From: Planotetraspora thailandica
Lineage (GTDB): Bacteria; Actinomycetota; Actinomycetes; Streptosporangiales; Streptosporangiaceae
NCBI RefSeq assembly: GCF_016863335.1
Contig: NZ_BOOR01000030.1
Location: 1 to 33,938, forward strand
Length of the DNA stretch: 33,938 nucleotides
Reading direction: 5' to 3'
Shown here in pieces: positions 7,045-16,547 of the stretch (position 1 is its first letter; each line of letters begins with the position of its first letter). A model generated the notes under the pieces. It was not told the origin of the DNA and ran no database searches. It saw nothing but the letters and a program-made list of their open reading frames with translations. The translations under genes and the position numbers were made by a program.

Positions 7045-7991
7045 CACGCCTCCACCGGAATCCACATCGGCAGCGTGAGCTCGTCATCCATCTGCTGATA
7101 TGTCACCCGAACCGGCATGCCGACATAGACGTCCTCAGTGGCGCATCGCACGATATTTCCCACCAGCCGCACTCCTTCCGGCACCTCCACCACCGCGACC
7201 ACGAAGGGGGTGCGCAGCCCGGGCACCGGCGGATTGTGGTGCACCACATAGCTGTAGACCGTGCCCGAACCGCTCGCCACGGCATGCGTCCGCCGGGTCG
7301 ACCGGCAGGTGGGGCAGACCGGCCCGGGAGGGTGTCTCAAGATCCCGCAGTCACCGCATTTCTGGATTCGCAGCTCGCCTTCGCGCACGCCGTCCCAGAA
7401 GAAGGCGGTGTCCCTGTTCACGGCGGGCCGCAGAGGGTACGGCTCTCGCGCCGCCTCAGCACCCACGTTCCGAGACTCGTCCGCGGCGGTGGCGGAGGTC
7501 TTCGGGCGGAACTTCAGCAGGCGGAACATCATCTCCGCCACGGGCTCGTCGCCCGCGTACCAGGTGACGTTCCACGTGACGAAATAGCCGTCGCCGAGGG
7601 CGGTGCGCTTGGGCCCGGCGATGTCCGTCAGCCGGGTGCCGGATGTCAGCTCCTCCCCCAGGTCGAGGTAGCGGTGATAGGTGTGCTCGCAATTGGTGGC
7701 GACCACTCCGGTGAACCCGGCCTCGTCGAGGGCCTCGAAGACGTCGTCCACCGGGAGCCGCACCCGGCGGTCGGGGTCGCGGTTCAGCCCCTCCATCGAC
7801 CACACCTGGATCATCGCGGGGGGCGCGACGGCGTCCGGACCGGCGTACAGCGGGTTGCGCTCTCCCATCGCCTCGGTCCAGTGGCTGATCGTGGCGGCGT
7901 TCACCGGGAGAGGCGCGGCGATCCGTGGGCCTTCGCCCGCCGCGATCGCCTTGCCCGCGACCGCCATGAGGTGGTCCCGCTCGTCGGTCAT
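7044..7991 (-). CDS. chsH2: ChsH2-like fusion of MaoC-type hydratase and DUF35 OB-fold domains
   Basis: A 315-residue two-domain protein, the same length class as mycobacterial ChsH2 (about 311). The first 165 residues are hotdog-like (HWTEAMGERNPLYAGPDAVAPPAM, then YHRYLDLGEELTSGTRLTD). The second half is a DUF35 domain with a zinc ribbon at Cys212, Cys215, Cys226 and Cys229, then an OB-fold (SGSGTVYSYVVHHNPPVP). Known role: the N-terminal part completes the hydratase with ChsH1, and the DUF35 part docks onto Ltp2 to make the aldolase. ATG 7991 has GGAGGG upstream. It lies 53 bp after chsE2 and overlaps chsH1 by one base. Confidence 0.93.
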   Translation of the reverse strand: MTDERDHLMAVAGKAIAAGEGPRIAAPLPVNAATISHWTEAMGERNPLYAGPDAVAPPAMIQVWSMEGLNRDPDRRVRLPVDDVFEALDEAGFTGVVATNCEHTYHRYLDLGEELTSGTRLTDIAGPKRTALGDGYFVTWNVTWYAGDEPVAEMMFRLLKFRPKTSATAADESRNVGAEAAREPYPLRPAVNRDTAFFWDGVREGELRIQKCGDCGILRHPPGPVCPTCRSTRRTHAVASGSGTVYSYVVHHNPPVPGLRTPFVVAVVEVPEGVRLVGNIVRCATEDVYVGMPVRVTYQQMDDELTLPMWIPVEA

Positions 7992-8044
7992 CGACCCTCC
8001 ATCTCAAACGCCGTCTCCCAACCGGGTCATCCCAGACAGCTGCC

Positions 8045-9217
8045 TCAGCGCGGCGGTTTGGGGAGCTGGAGGCCGAGCATGGCGATGAGCTCGCGCTGGA
8101 CCTCGTTGACCCCTCCGCCGAAGGTGAGCACGATGGCGCCCTTGACGCCGCGGTCCAGGCGGTCGATCAGCTCCCGGGTCTCCTCGTCGCCCGGGTCGCC
8201 GAATCTCGCCAGCGTCTCGCCCACGATCCGGCCGACGTCCTGCATGCGCTCAGAGCCGTAGATCTTGGTGGCGGAGGCGTCGGGCGCCCCCAGCCAGCCG
8301 AGGTCCATGTTCGCGGCGACCTGCCAGTTGAGCAGTTCGTTCGTCCGGAAGTATGCGTAGACCCTGGCGATGGCCCGCCGCACCTCGGGGTTGGCGAACA
8401 GCGGTTTGCCGTCGCGGCCCGACTTGCCCTTCGCCCAGGCGGCGAACCTCAGGTAGGTGTGCGCGATGTTGCCCGCAGGTCCCAGGGTCACCCGCTCGTG
8501 GTTGAGCTGGTTGACGATCAGGTCCCAGCCCTTGTTCACCTCGCCCACGACCATGGTCGCCGGGACGCGCACGTCGGAGTAGTACGTCGAGTTCGTGTGG
8601 TGCCGTCCGTCCATGGTGACGATCGGCGTCCAGGAGAAGCCGGGGTCGGCGCAGTCCACGATCATCATCGTGATGCCCCGGTGCTTCTTGGCGTCGGGGT
8701 CGGTGCGTGCCGCCAGCCAGATGTACTGGGCGTGGTGCGCCCCCGACGTGAAGATCTTCTGCCCGTTCACGACGTAGTCGTCGCCGTCCCGCACCGCGCT
8801 CGTCCGCAGCGAGGCGAGGTCGGTCCCGGCGCCGGGTTCGCTGTAGCCGATCGCGAAGTGGCAGTCGCCGGCGAGGATCCGCGGCAGGAAGAACTCCTTC
8901 TGCTCGGCCGTGCCGTACTGCATGAGGGTGGGCCCCACGGTCTGGAGCGTGATGATGGGGTACGGCACCTCGGCCCGGGCGATCTCGTTGGCGAAGATCT
9001 GCTGCTCGAGCGGGCCGTATCCGCCTCCGCCGTACTCCTTCGGCCAGCCGAGACCGAGCTTGCCGTCCCTGCCGAGCCTTCGGCAGTGCTCCATGTACGC
9101 CTCGCCGAACGGATCCCGCGCGATCTTCGTACGGTCCTCGGCGGTGAGGCATGCCGCGAAGTACTCCCGCAGCTCGTCGCGGAGCCTGCGCTGCTCGGGG
9201 GTCAAGTCGATGTACAT
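8045..9217 (-). CDS. chsE2: ChsE2 (FadE29)-like acyl-CoA dehydrogenase subunit
   Basis: A 390-residue acyl-CoA dehydrogenase that strongly recalls mycobacterial FadE29: MYIDLTPEQRRLRDELREYF, GRDGKLGLGWPKEYGGGGYGPLEQQIF, FAIGYSEPGAGTDLASLRT, NGQKIFTSGAH, RINELLNWQVA-like NELLNWQVAANMD, and FGGGVNEVQRELIA at the end. In the known system ChsE1 and ChsE2 form an alpha2beta2 flavoprotein that desaturates the 3-carbon side chain of 3-oxo-chol-type CoA thioesters. ATG 9217 shares a base with the chsE1 stop (TGATG). A longer open frame upstream on this strand is spurious because it runs through chsE1. Confidence 0.93.
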   Translation of the reverse strand: MYIDLTPEQRRLRDELREYFAACLTAEDRTKIARDPFGEAYMEHCRRLGRDGKLGLGWPKEYGGGGYGPLEQQIFANEIARAEVPYPIITLQTVGPTLMQYGTAEQKEFFLPRILAGDCHFAIGYSEPGAGTDLASLRTSAVRDGDDYVVNGQKIFTSGAHHAQYIWLAARTDPDAKKHRGITMMIVDCADPGFSWTPIVTMDGRHHTNSTYYSDVRVPATMVVGEVNKGWDLIVNQLNHERVTLGPAGNIAHTYLRFAAWAKGKSGRDGKPLFANPEVRRAIARVYAYFRTNELLNWQVAANMDLGWLGAPDASATKIYGSERMQDVGRIVGETLARFGDPGDEETRELIDRLDRGVKGAIVLTFGGGVNEVQRELIAMLGLQLPKPPR

Positions 9218-10287
9218 CAGACCAGCGCTCCGATCAGGTCGAGCTGGGCCTGCTCGCCGCCGAGCAGGTGGGCGGCGTTCTTGCCCCAGGCGAAATACCG
9301 GTGCAGCGGATAGGTCACGTCGAGGCCGATGCCGCCGTGCAGGTGCTGGCAGGTGTAGAGCGCCTCCAGCGCGGGACCGGCGGCGTGGTAGGCCGCGATC
9401 GCCAGGTCTTCTTCGGCGGGCAGCCCTTCGGCGAGCCGCCAGGCGCCCGACCACATGGCGACGTCCAGCGCCCTGCCCGCGATGTAGACGTCGGCGATCT
9501 GCATGGTCACCGCCTGGAACTCGGCCAGCACCCGGTCGAACTGCCGTCGCGTCCTGATGTATTCGGTGGTCAGGTTGAGCGCGCCCGCCAGCACACCCGA
9601 TGCGGTGGCGGTGACGCCCGCGAGTGTGTGGAGCCGCAGCGCCTCCCACGCCGTGCCGTCGGGCTCCCCCACCGCCTCCCCCGGCGAGCCGTCCAGGGTG
9701 ATCACCGCGCCGGGCTCTCCGGTCGAGAGCGGCATGTCCTGTACGGCCACAGCCTCCGGTTCGACGAGGAAGAGGCCCACGCCGGCTCCTTCGACCTGGG
9801 CCGGGACGAGGATCTTCGCCGCCTGAGCCGCGTAGGCGACCAGGCTCATGCGGCCGGTGATCCTGCCGCCGCTCGCGACGGCCGTCGGCGGTTCGGAAAG
9901 GCCGGCGCCCGGCTCACGCGGGCCGAACGTGAGCACCGCCTCCCCATCGGCCAGGGGCGTGAGCGCCTCCCGCTGGGCGGCGGTGCCGTACCGCGCGACG
10001 ACCAGCGCGGTGACCAGGCTCGGCAGCACAGGGACGGGGGCGACGTGCGCTCCGGCCTCGCGCAGGATGACCGCCATCTCGGCCGCACCGAGCCCTGCTC
10101 CACCGGCCTCCTCAGGCAGGCACGCGCCCAGCAGCCCGGCCTGCGCCAGCGCCTTCCAGGCGCCCGCGTCGTACGGCCGGCCGCTTTTTTCATGCGCCTC
10201 GATCCGCGCGGGGGCGGCTTCGCGGCCGAGCACGCCGGATGCCAGCGTGCGCAGCTCCGCCTGGGTCTCGTCCAGATTGAAGTCCAC
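9217..10287 (-). CDS. chsE1: ChsE1 (FadE28)-like acyl-CoA dehydrogenase subunit
   Basis: A 356-residue, shorter acyl-CoA dehydrogenase-like chain, comparable to mycobacterial FadE28 (about 340). Recognisable stretches are VDFNLDETQAELRTLASGVL, then EPGAGLSEPPT, and near the end TRRQFDRVLAEFQAVTMQIADVYIAGRALD and CQHLHGGIGLDVTYPLHRYFAWGKN. The partner ChsE2 follows at once with a TGATG junction, fitting an obligate heteromer. GTG 10287 is chosen because it gives the family N-terminus and has GGAG upstream. It is the first gene of the five-gene side-chain operon; its promoter region (10288-10485) is shared with the divergent TetR regulator and holds overlapping palindromes. Confidence 0.92.
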   Translation of the reverse strand: MDFNLDETQAELRTLASGVLGREAAPARIEAHEKSGRPYDAGAWKALAQAGLLGACLPEEAGGAGLGAAEMAVILREAGAHVAPVPVLPSLVTALVVARYGTAAQREALTPLADGEAVLTFGPREPGAGLSEPPTAVASGGRITGRMSLVAYAAQAAKILVPAQVEGAGVGLFLVEPEAVAVQDMPLSTGEPGAVITLDGSPGEAVGEPDGTAWEALRLHTLAGVTATASGVLAGALNLTTEYIRTRRQFDRVLAEFQAVTMQIADVYIAGRALDVAMWSGAWRLAEGLPAEEDLAIAAYHAAGPALEALYTCQHLHGGIGLDVTYPLHRYFAWGKNAAHLLGGEQAQLDLIGALV

Positions 10288-10340
10288 TAGTTCTCCAGGA
10301 GGTGGTGGCGAGATCTGGAAACACCGGCAGAACCGCAAAC

Positions 10341-10360
10341 TAGAACAGATTCTAATCTGT
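10341..10360. promoter_or_regulatory. Overlapping palindromes, KstR-like operator candidate for chsE1 operon and tetR
   Basis: TAGAACAGATTCTA at 10341-10354 is an inverted repeat (TAGAA/TTCTA) and differs at one core base from the KstR consensus TnnAACnnGTTnnA. A second perfect inverted repeat, ACAGATT-CT-AATCTGT, overlaps it at 10345-10360. The site lies between chsE1 and the divergent regulator gene, where autoregulation and operon control would be expected. Confidence 0.6.
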
Positions 10361-10545
10361 GTCCATAGCGAGCCGCTTCGACCGGCCGTGACGTGCGCGC
10401 GGAGCACGAAACGCATGGATGCGGGGATCACTTGTGACCGTGGAGTAACCATAGGGGTGGGCAGGGATTCAGATAACGTGTTCCTATGCGCATTTCGCAT
10501 GTTGGCGCGGATGCCCCGGCGCCGCAGTCAGAAGGGGCATCCGGC

Positions 10546-11142
10546 GTGGACAGCCATCCGATCTCTCCCGCGCCCGGGGTGCGGACGCGGAACCAGCACC
10601 AACGACGCAAGCGAATCGTCCAGGCGGCGGCCGCGCTCGCCTCACGAGGCGGCGTCGAGGCCATGCAGATGCGCACGGTCGCCGAGCGCGCGGGCGTCGC
10701 CCTCGGCACGCTCTACCGCTACTTCCCGTCCAAGATGGATCTCGTCGTCGCCGTGGTGAGCGAGGAGATCGACACGCTGGAGGGGAGCATCGGGCGCCGC
10801 CCGCCCAACGCGCCCACGGCGGCGGGCCGGGCCGTCGACATCCTGATGCGCGCCACCCGCGGGCTGATGCGCGAGCCCGAGCTCGCCGACGCCCTGATCC
10901 GGTCGCTCATCATGGCCGAGGTGGACACGCCGTTCGGCGACCGCATGGCCGGGCTGCTCCTGCGCGTCGCCGGAGAAGGCCTCACCCTGGAGAGCGCCAC
11001 CGAGGAGCAGTACGCGCTGGCCGGCTCGTTGTCGGGGGTCTGGGTGCAGGAACTGCTCGAGATGTTGCGTGGCCGCAGGACCTACGACCAGGTGCAGCGC
11101 AGGATCGAGATCGCCGCCGACCGGCTCTTCGCCGACTTCTGA
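10546..11142 (+). CDS. kstR: KstR-like TetR-family regulator of sterol catabolism
   Basis: A 198-residue TetR regulator. The HTH at about residues 22-68 (QRRKRIVQAAAALASRGGVEAMQMRTVAERAGVALGTLYRYFPSKMDL) is very close in wording to mycobacterial KstR (RRKRILDATMAIASKGGYEAVQMRAVADRADVAVGTLYRYFPSK). KstR represses cholesterol genes and is relieved by a sterol-CoA intermediate. GTG 10546 was preferred because GAAGGGG lies 8 bp upstream and it gives the family N-terminal length; an in-frame ATG at 10486 has no ribosome binding site. An AACGTGTT core sits at 10475-10482, upstream of the chosen start, consistent with autoregulation. It diverges from the chs operon. Confidence 0.85.
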   Translation: MDSHPISPAPGVRTRNQHQRRKRIVQAAAALASRGGVEAMQMRTVAERAGVALGTLYRYFPSKMDLVVAVVSEEIDTLEGSIGRRPPNAPTAAGRAVDILMRATRGLMREPELADALIRSLIMAEVDTPFGDRMAGLLLRVAGEGLTLESATEEQYALAGSLSGVWVQELLEMLRGRRTYDQVQRRIEIAADRLFADF

Positions 11143-11208
11143 GCGCGACGAAGCGTCCGGCGAGGAATTACTCCATGGACGCGATCACCGCGCCCTGACC
11201 GGCTGAGG

Positions 11209-11223
11209 CCGGGGTCCCCCCGG
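11209..11223. terminator. Short GC hairpin between convergent kstR and agmatinase genes
   Basis: CCGGGG-TCC-CCCCGG forms a 6-bp GC stem with a 3-base loop in the gap between two convergent genes. No T tract follows, as is common in actinobacteria. Assigned as a bidirectional terminator by position. Confidence 0.45.
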
Positions 11224-11231
11224 AAAGTCGC

Positions 11232-12200
11232 TCAACCGGCCGGCCGCGAGCCGACCGCCAGCAGGGACAGCAGCGTGTAGGCGACGTTGGCCGCCGCGAT
11301 GCCGGAGATCTCGGCGTGGTCGTAGGCCGGCGACACCTCGACCACGTCGGCGCCGACGATGCGCAGGCCTGCCAGCGCGCGCAAAATGACCTGCAGCTCG
11401 CGGGAGCTCAGACCGCCGATCTCCGGGGTACCGGTCCCCGGCGCGTGCGCGGGGTCGAGCACGTCGATGTCGATCGAGATGTAGACCGGGCCGCCGCCGA
11501 GCCGCTCACGCACACCGCGGGCCACGTTCGCCGCGCCGTGCGCTTCGACGTCGTCGGCCGAGAACACCCGGAAGCCGAGTTGCTCGTCCTTCTCGAGGTC
11601 GAGCGCGCTGTACAGCGGGCCACGAATGCCCACGTGGGCGCAGCGGCGCTCGTCGAGCAGCCCTTCCTCAGCCGCGCGACGGAACGGCGTGCCGTGCGTG
11701 TACGGCTCGCCGAAGTAGGTCTCCCACGTGTCCAGATGCGCGTCGAAATGCAGGACGGCCACAGGCCCGTGGTGCCCGGCCATCGCACGCAGCATGCCGA
11801 GCGCGATCGTGTGGTCGCCGCCGAGCGCCACGACCCTCGTGCCGCGGGCCAGCAGGTCGCGCGCCGCATCGTGCACCGAATCGATCGCCGCCTTGATGTC
11901 GAAGGGGTTGCAGACCACATCGCCCGCGTCCACGACCTGCTGCTCGGCGAACGGCTCGGCCCGTAACGCCGGGTCGAACGGGCGCAGCAGCCGCGACGAC
12001 TGCCGGATGTGCCCCGGCCCGAACCGCGCGCCCGGGCGGTAGCTGACCCCGCTGTCGAACGGCACGCCCAGCAGGGCGACGTCGGCATGGTCGACCTGGT
12101 CGAGGCGCGGCAGGCGCGCGAACGTCGGCGCGCCGCCGTATCGCGGCACGAGTGACGCGTCGACCGGGCCGATGGGGCCGCCGTCGGAGTGCTCGGGCAT
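11232..12200 (-). CDS. Agmatinase/guanidinobutyrase-family ureohydrolase
   Basis: A 322-residue ureohydrolase with the binuclear manganese motifs of the family: [17 protein letters not shown] (the DAHxD block) and [19 protein letters not shown]. Family members hydrolyse agmatine, guanidinobutyrate or related guanidines to urea and an amine. The N-terminal block [25 protein letters not shown] is typical of agmatinase-like rather than arginase enzymes; the exact substrate cannot be read from the sequence. ATG 12200 has GGAGG upstream. A very long frame extends upstream on this strand but overlaps fadA5 and is not real. It is divergent from fadA5, so the KstR-type box at 12331 may affect it too. 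Confidence 0.88.
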   Translation of the reverse strand: MPEHSDGGPIGPVDASLVPRYGGAPTFARLPRLDQVDHADVALLGVPFDSGVSYRPGARFGPGHIRQSSRLLRPFDPALRAEPFAEQQVVDAGDVVCNPFDIKAAIDSVHDAARDLLARGTRVVALGGDHTIALGMLRAMAGHHGPVAVLHFDAHLDTWETYFGEPYTHGTPFRRAAEEGLLDERRCAHVGIRGPLYSALDLEKDEQLGFRVFSADDVEAHGAANVARGVRERLGGGPVYISIDIDVLDPAHAPGTGTPEIGGLSSRELQVILRALAGLRIVGADVVEVSPAYDHAEISGIAAANVAYTLLSLLAVGSRPAG

Positions 12201-12329
12201 GGTTACGGTCCTCCGATGCGTGGCGCGTATCGCGCGGTAGAGGTTCGATTGCGGCTGAACTTCGCCATCATCCCGGATTGCGTACGGCCGGGCCGCTGCC
12301 CGGGGGCGCTCACCACCTTCCCGGTCTAA

Positions 12330-13541
<1,212 letters not shown>

Positions 13542-13548
13542 AACGATC

Positions 13549-14451
13549 TCAGCCGCGCTGGATGAGCGGCAGCACCTCGTTGACCAGCTCGAGGGACTCG
13601 TCGGCGGTGGAAGCGACGAACGAGGAGTCGACGAGGAAGTGATCGATGCCCGTCGCCTCTGCCACGGTCTTGACGACATCGGCGGTCTGCTGCGCCGAGA
13701 CGCCCTGCATGACGTTCACGCGCATGATCGTGTCGATCGAGGCCGGGTCGCGGCCGGCGTCGCGGGCGAACCGGTCGATGGCCCTACGCTGCTCCGTCAT
13801 CATGTCGATGTTCACGAAGTAGGGGACCATGCACAGGGGCAGCCAGCCGTCCGCCCGCTCACCGATGCGCCGAAGGGCCGCCTCGGCCGTCCCGCCCAGG
13901 TAGATCGGCGGATGAGGCCGCTGCGCGGGCTTCAACGGGCTGTGCTGCAGCGGCAGGTCGATCAACTTGCCGTGGAACTCGGCCGGGTCCTGCGTCCAGA
14001 GGACCTTGAGGGCGTCCAGCAGCTCGTTCATCCGAGCGCCGCGGGTGGAGAAGTCGTACCCGACGGCTTCGTACTCCTCAGGTGACCAGCCGATCCCGAA
14101 ACCGGGGATGAGACGGCCACCGCTGATCAGGTCGATCGACGTCAACGTGCGGGCCAGCTGCACCGGCGGGTACAGGGGGGCGATGAGCACGTGCGTGCCG
14201 AGCTTCACCCGCTCCGTCGCACCGGCGGCCACACCGAGGACGACGAACGGGTCGGCCGCGGTGTTGTACTCGACCGGAATGGTGTCTCCCCGACCGCCGG
14301 CACCGATCTTCGGGTTGACCGCGGCGAAGTTGCGGTCACCCACCCAGAGGCTGTCGGCGCCCGCCTTCTCCGCCTCGCGGGCGAAATATGCCGTCTTGGC
14401 AATGTCATGTGCCTGCTTGTGCAGATGCGGAACAGCAAAACCAATCTTCAC
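13549..14451 (-). CDS. Luciferase-like (LLM class) F420-dependent oxidoreductase
   Basis: A 300-residue TIM-barrel flavin/F420 oxidoreductase. N-terminal [41 protein letters not shown], the [48 protein letters not shown] block and [28 protein letters not shown] are standard for the LLM F420 group. The substrate is unknown. GTG 14451 is chosen because AGGAGGG precedes it at ideal spacing; the longer upstream frame runs into regulatory DNA. It is divergent from the GntR regulator, sharing a 229-bp promoter region with two palindromes, and convergent with fadA5 with a 7-bp gap. Confidence 0.85.
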   Translation of the reverse strand: MKIGFAVPHLHKQAHDIAKTAYFAREAEKAGADSLWVGDRNFAAVNPKIGAGGRGDTIPVEYNTAADPFVVLGVAAGATERVKLGTHVLIAPLYPPVQLARTLTSIDLISGGRLIPGFGIGWSPEEYEAVGYDFSTRGARMNELLDALKVLWTQDPAEFHGKLIDLPLQHSPLKPAQRPHPPIYLGGTAEAALRRIGERADGWLPLCMVPYFVNIDMMTEQRRAIDRFARDAGRDPASIDTIMRVNVMQGVSAQQTADVVKTVAEATGIDHFLVDSSFVASTADESLELVNEVLPLIQRG

Positions 14452-14562
14452 GGCATCCCTCCTTGCCTCAATGCCGAGGCCAACGAACGTACGCCATGAA
14501 TCTGGACGTCGATTCGCGAGGTTGTGGCCGGCCGCCGAACCCGTGGGATTCACAGAAGGTAG

Positions 14563-14580
14563 AGATCCCGGTCGGGATCT
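14563..14580. promoter_or_regulatory. Perfect inverted repeat in the LLM/GntR divergent promoter region
   Basis: AGATCCCG-GT-CGGGATCT has two perfect 8-bp arms. It lies 27 bp upstream of the GntR operator. It could be a second operator, or part of a transcript hairpin for the divergent LLM gene. No second copy was noticed in the window. Confidence 0.4.
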
Positions 14581-14606
14581 ACGGCGGTGCCATGCGGCAT
14601 ACACTC

Positions 14607-14625
14607 TTAGACATCGGATGTCTAA
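14607..14625. promoter_or_regulatory. Perfect 19-bp palindrome, probable GntR autoregulatory operator
   Basis: TTAGACATC-G-GATGTCTAA is perfectly symmetric. It follows a TACACT hexamer at 14600-14605 that could be the -10 element of the GntR gene starting at 14681. Its core ACATCGGATGT recurs as ACATCCGATGT at 22693-22703 and, with one change, at 22762-22772 before the L-fucose operon. Confidence 0.7.
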
Positions 14626-14680
14626 TGGTCCACGCATGCGGGGTCCGTTCCCGCCGGCAGGGCTGCAAGGAGAGCATGGC

Positions 14681-15352
14681 GTGGCAGTCACCGACGCGGC
14701 GATCGACAGCATCAAAGACATGATCATCTCGGGCGAGCTGGCCCCGGGCGACCGGCTCCCCAAGGAGGCCGACCTCGCCGAACGGCTCGGCCTGTCCCGG
14801 AACTCGCTCCGCGAGGCCGTACGCGCGCTCGCGCTGATCAACGTGCTCGACGTGCGCCAGGGCGACGGGACGTACGTCACCAGCCTGGAGCCGCCCCTGC
14901 TGCTCGACGCGCTGTCGTTCGTCGTCGACTTCCACCGCGACGACACGGTTCTGCAGTTCTTCCAGGTCAGAAGGATCCTCGAACCCGCCGCCACGGCGAT
15001 GGCCGCGACGCAGATGAAAGACGACGACATCGAGGCCCTGCGCAAGATCCTCGACTCGCTGCCCGCCGAGCCGAGCGTCGAGCAGCTGGTGGCCAACGAC
15101 CTGGAGTTTCACCAGCGGATCGCCGCCGGCTCCGGCAACGCCGTGCTCTCTTCGCTGATCGAGAGCCTGTCGGGGCCGACCACGCGGGCGCGGGTGTGGC
15201 GCGGCCTCACCCAGGAGGGCGCCCTGGGCAAGACCCGCGAGCAGCACGTCGCCATCTACGAGGCGATCGCCTCCCACCAGCCCGACATCGCGATGGCGTG
15301 GGCGACCGTCCACGTGGCCGGCGTCGAGGAGTGGCTGCGCCAGGCCCTGTGA
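14681..15352 (+). CDS. GntR/FadR-subfamily (FCD) transcriptional regulator
   Basis: A 223-residue regulator. The N-terminal winged HTH is IDSIKDMIISGELAPGDRLPKEADLAERLGLSRNSLREAVRALALINVLDVRQGDGTYVTSLEPP. The C-terminal domain is an all-helical FCD ligand-binding domain with the expected conserved positions (FQVRRILEPAATAMAA, NDLEFHQRIAAGSGN, HVAIYEAIASHQPDIA). FCD domains usually bind carboxylates or sugar acids through a metal. GTG 14681 was chosen because AAGGAGAG lies upstream and the HTH starts within ten residues; the longer frame crosses the operator. Shared operator cores suggest that it controls the L-fucose operon starting at 22680, with a fuconate-type acid as plausible effector; that is inference. 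Confidence 0.85.
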   Translation: MAVTDAAIDSIKDMIISGELAPGDRLPKEADLAERLGLSRNSLREAVRALALINVLDVRQGDGTYVTSLEPPLLLDALSFVVDFHRDDTVLQFFQVRRILEPAATAMAATQMKDDDIEALRKILDSLPAEPSVEQLVANDLEFHQRIAAGSGNAVLSSLIESLSGPTTRARVWRGLTQEGALGKTREQHVAIYEAIASHQPDIAMAWATVHVAGVEEWLRQAL

Positions 15353-15407
15353 GCCCGGCCGCCCGCGAGTACGGCCCGGGCCTGTGTCCGCGCCGTACGG
15401 ACGGGGG

Positions 15408-16442
15408 TCAGGCCAGAAGGTCCTGCCTGGCCGTGATGCTCCTCTGCTGGACCCAGGCGGGGTAGCGGGCGGGTCGCCGGCTCACCTCGTCGAGCCGGGC
15501 CACGTCCTCCTCGGTGAGCTCCAGATCGACCGCGGCGAGGTTGTCCGTGAGCTGCTCGACCTTGCGCACGCCCGTGATCACGCTGGTGACGGCGGGCCGT
15601 GACAGAACCCATGCGAGCGCCACCTGCGCGACGCTGACCTCGTGCCGGGCCGCGACGTCCCCGAGCACGTCGATGATGTCGTAGGCGCCTGCCCGGTCCA
15701 TCGGGGGCCAGTCCGGGTAGCCCTGCTGGGCGTGCCGCGACTGCTCGTCGGAGGCGCCTTCGCGGGTGAACTTGCCCGACAGGAAGCCGGCCGCCAGCGG
15801 CGCCCACACCATGAGGCCGAGCCCGTGGTCTTCGATCATCGGCAGCAGCTCGTCTTCGAGGTCACGCCCGACGAGCGAGTAGTACGCCTGCACCGAGACG
15901 AACCCCGCCAGGTCACGCAGCGCCGACACGCCCAGCGCCTTGGCCACCTGCCACGCCGCGAGGTTCGAACATCCTATGTATCGGATCTTGCCCTGCCGTA
16001 CGGCCACGTCGAGCGCGGCGAGGGTCTCCTCGATCGGCGTCAGCGGGTCGACGTTGTGGATTTGGTAGAGGTCGATGTGGTCGGTGCCCAGGCGGCGCAG
16101 GCTGGCGTCCAGGGCGGAGGCCACGTGGAGCCGGGAGAGCCCGAGGTCGTTGGGGCCCGGCCCCACGCGTGCGGCCAGCTTGGTCGCGAGCACGACCTCG
16201 TCCCTGCGGCCCGCGAGCGCTTGGCCGAGCAGGGTCTCCGACTCGCCGTCAGAGTAGACGTCGGCGGTGTCGACGAAATTGACACCGGCGTCCAGCGCCG
16301 TGCCGACGATGCGGTCGACCTCGCTCTGCCCCAGAGCGCCCAACATGCGGTACACGTCGTTGTCGGCACCGCCGAAGGTCATGGCGCCGAGGCAGATCTC
16401 CGAGACCAGCGCACCCGTACGCCCCAGAAGACGATATTTCAC
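15408..16442 (-). CDS. Aldo/keto reductase
   Basis: A 344-residue AKR of the YhdN/Tas-like group. The catalytic tetrad is visible as Asp58 and Tyr63 in NFVDTADVYSDG, Lys88 in LATK and His129 in LYQIH. The C-terminal NADP-binding region includes PAVTSVITGVRKVEQLTDNLAA. It should reduce or oxidise a sugar- or aldehyde-like substrate in the cytosol, but the substrate cannot be read. GTG 16442 has GGAGAAACT upstream. It is divergent from an AraC-type regulator at 16548, the usual arrangement of a regulator and its target. It lies between the GntR gene and the L-fucose operon and could add a carbonyl-reducing side activity to the sugar pathway. Confidence 0.85.
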   Translation of the reverse strand: MKYRLLGRTGALVSEICLGAMTFGGADNDVYRMLGALGQSEVDRIVGTALDAGVNFVDTADVYSDGESETLLGQALAGRRDEVVLATKLAARVGPGPNDLGLSRLHVASALDASLRRLGTDHIDLYQIHNVDPLTPIEETLAALDVAVRQGKIRYIGCSNLAAWQVAKALGVSALRDLAGFVSVQAYYSLVGRDLEDELLPMIEDHGLGLMVWAPLAAGFLSGKFTREGASDEQSRHAQQGYPDWPPMDRAGAYDIIDVLGDVAARHEVSVAQVALAWVLSRPAVTSVITGVRKVEQLTDNLAAVDLELTEEDVARLDEVSRRPARYPAWVQQRSITARQDLLA

Positions 16443-16547
16443 AGTTTCTCCATGTATGTGGGGATTCCCTTGCAGACTATGGAGACCGGCCTGGACAATC
16501 TATGCGAGAAAGTCCGAATTACCCCCGCGATCGTCCGGAGTTCCCCC

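Noticed and set aside
10472-10485. GATAACGTGTTCCT before the TetR gene as a full KstR-type box
   Set aside because: The AACnnGTT core is right but both outer fixed bases are wrong; kept only as supporting evidence for autoregulation.
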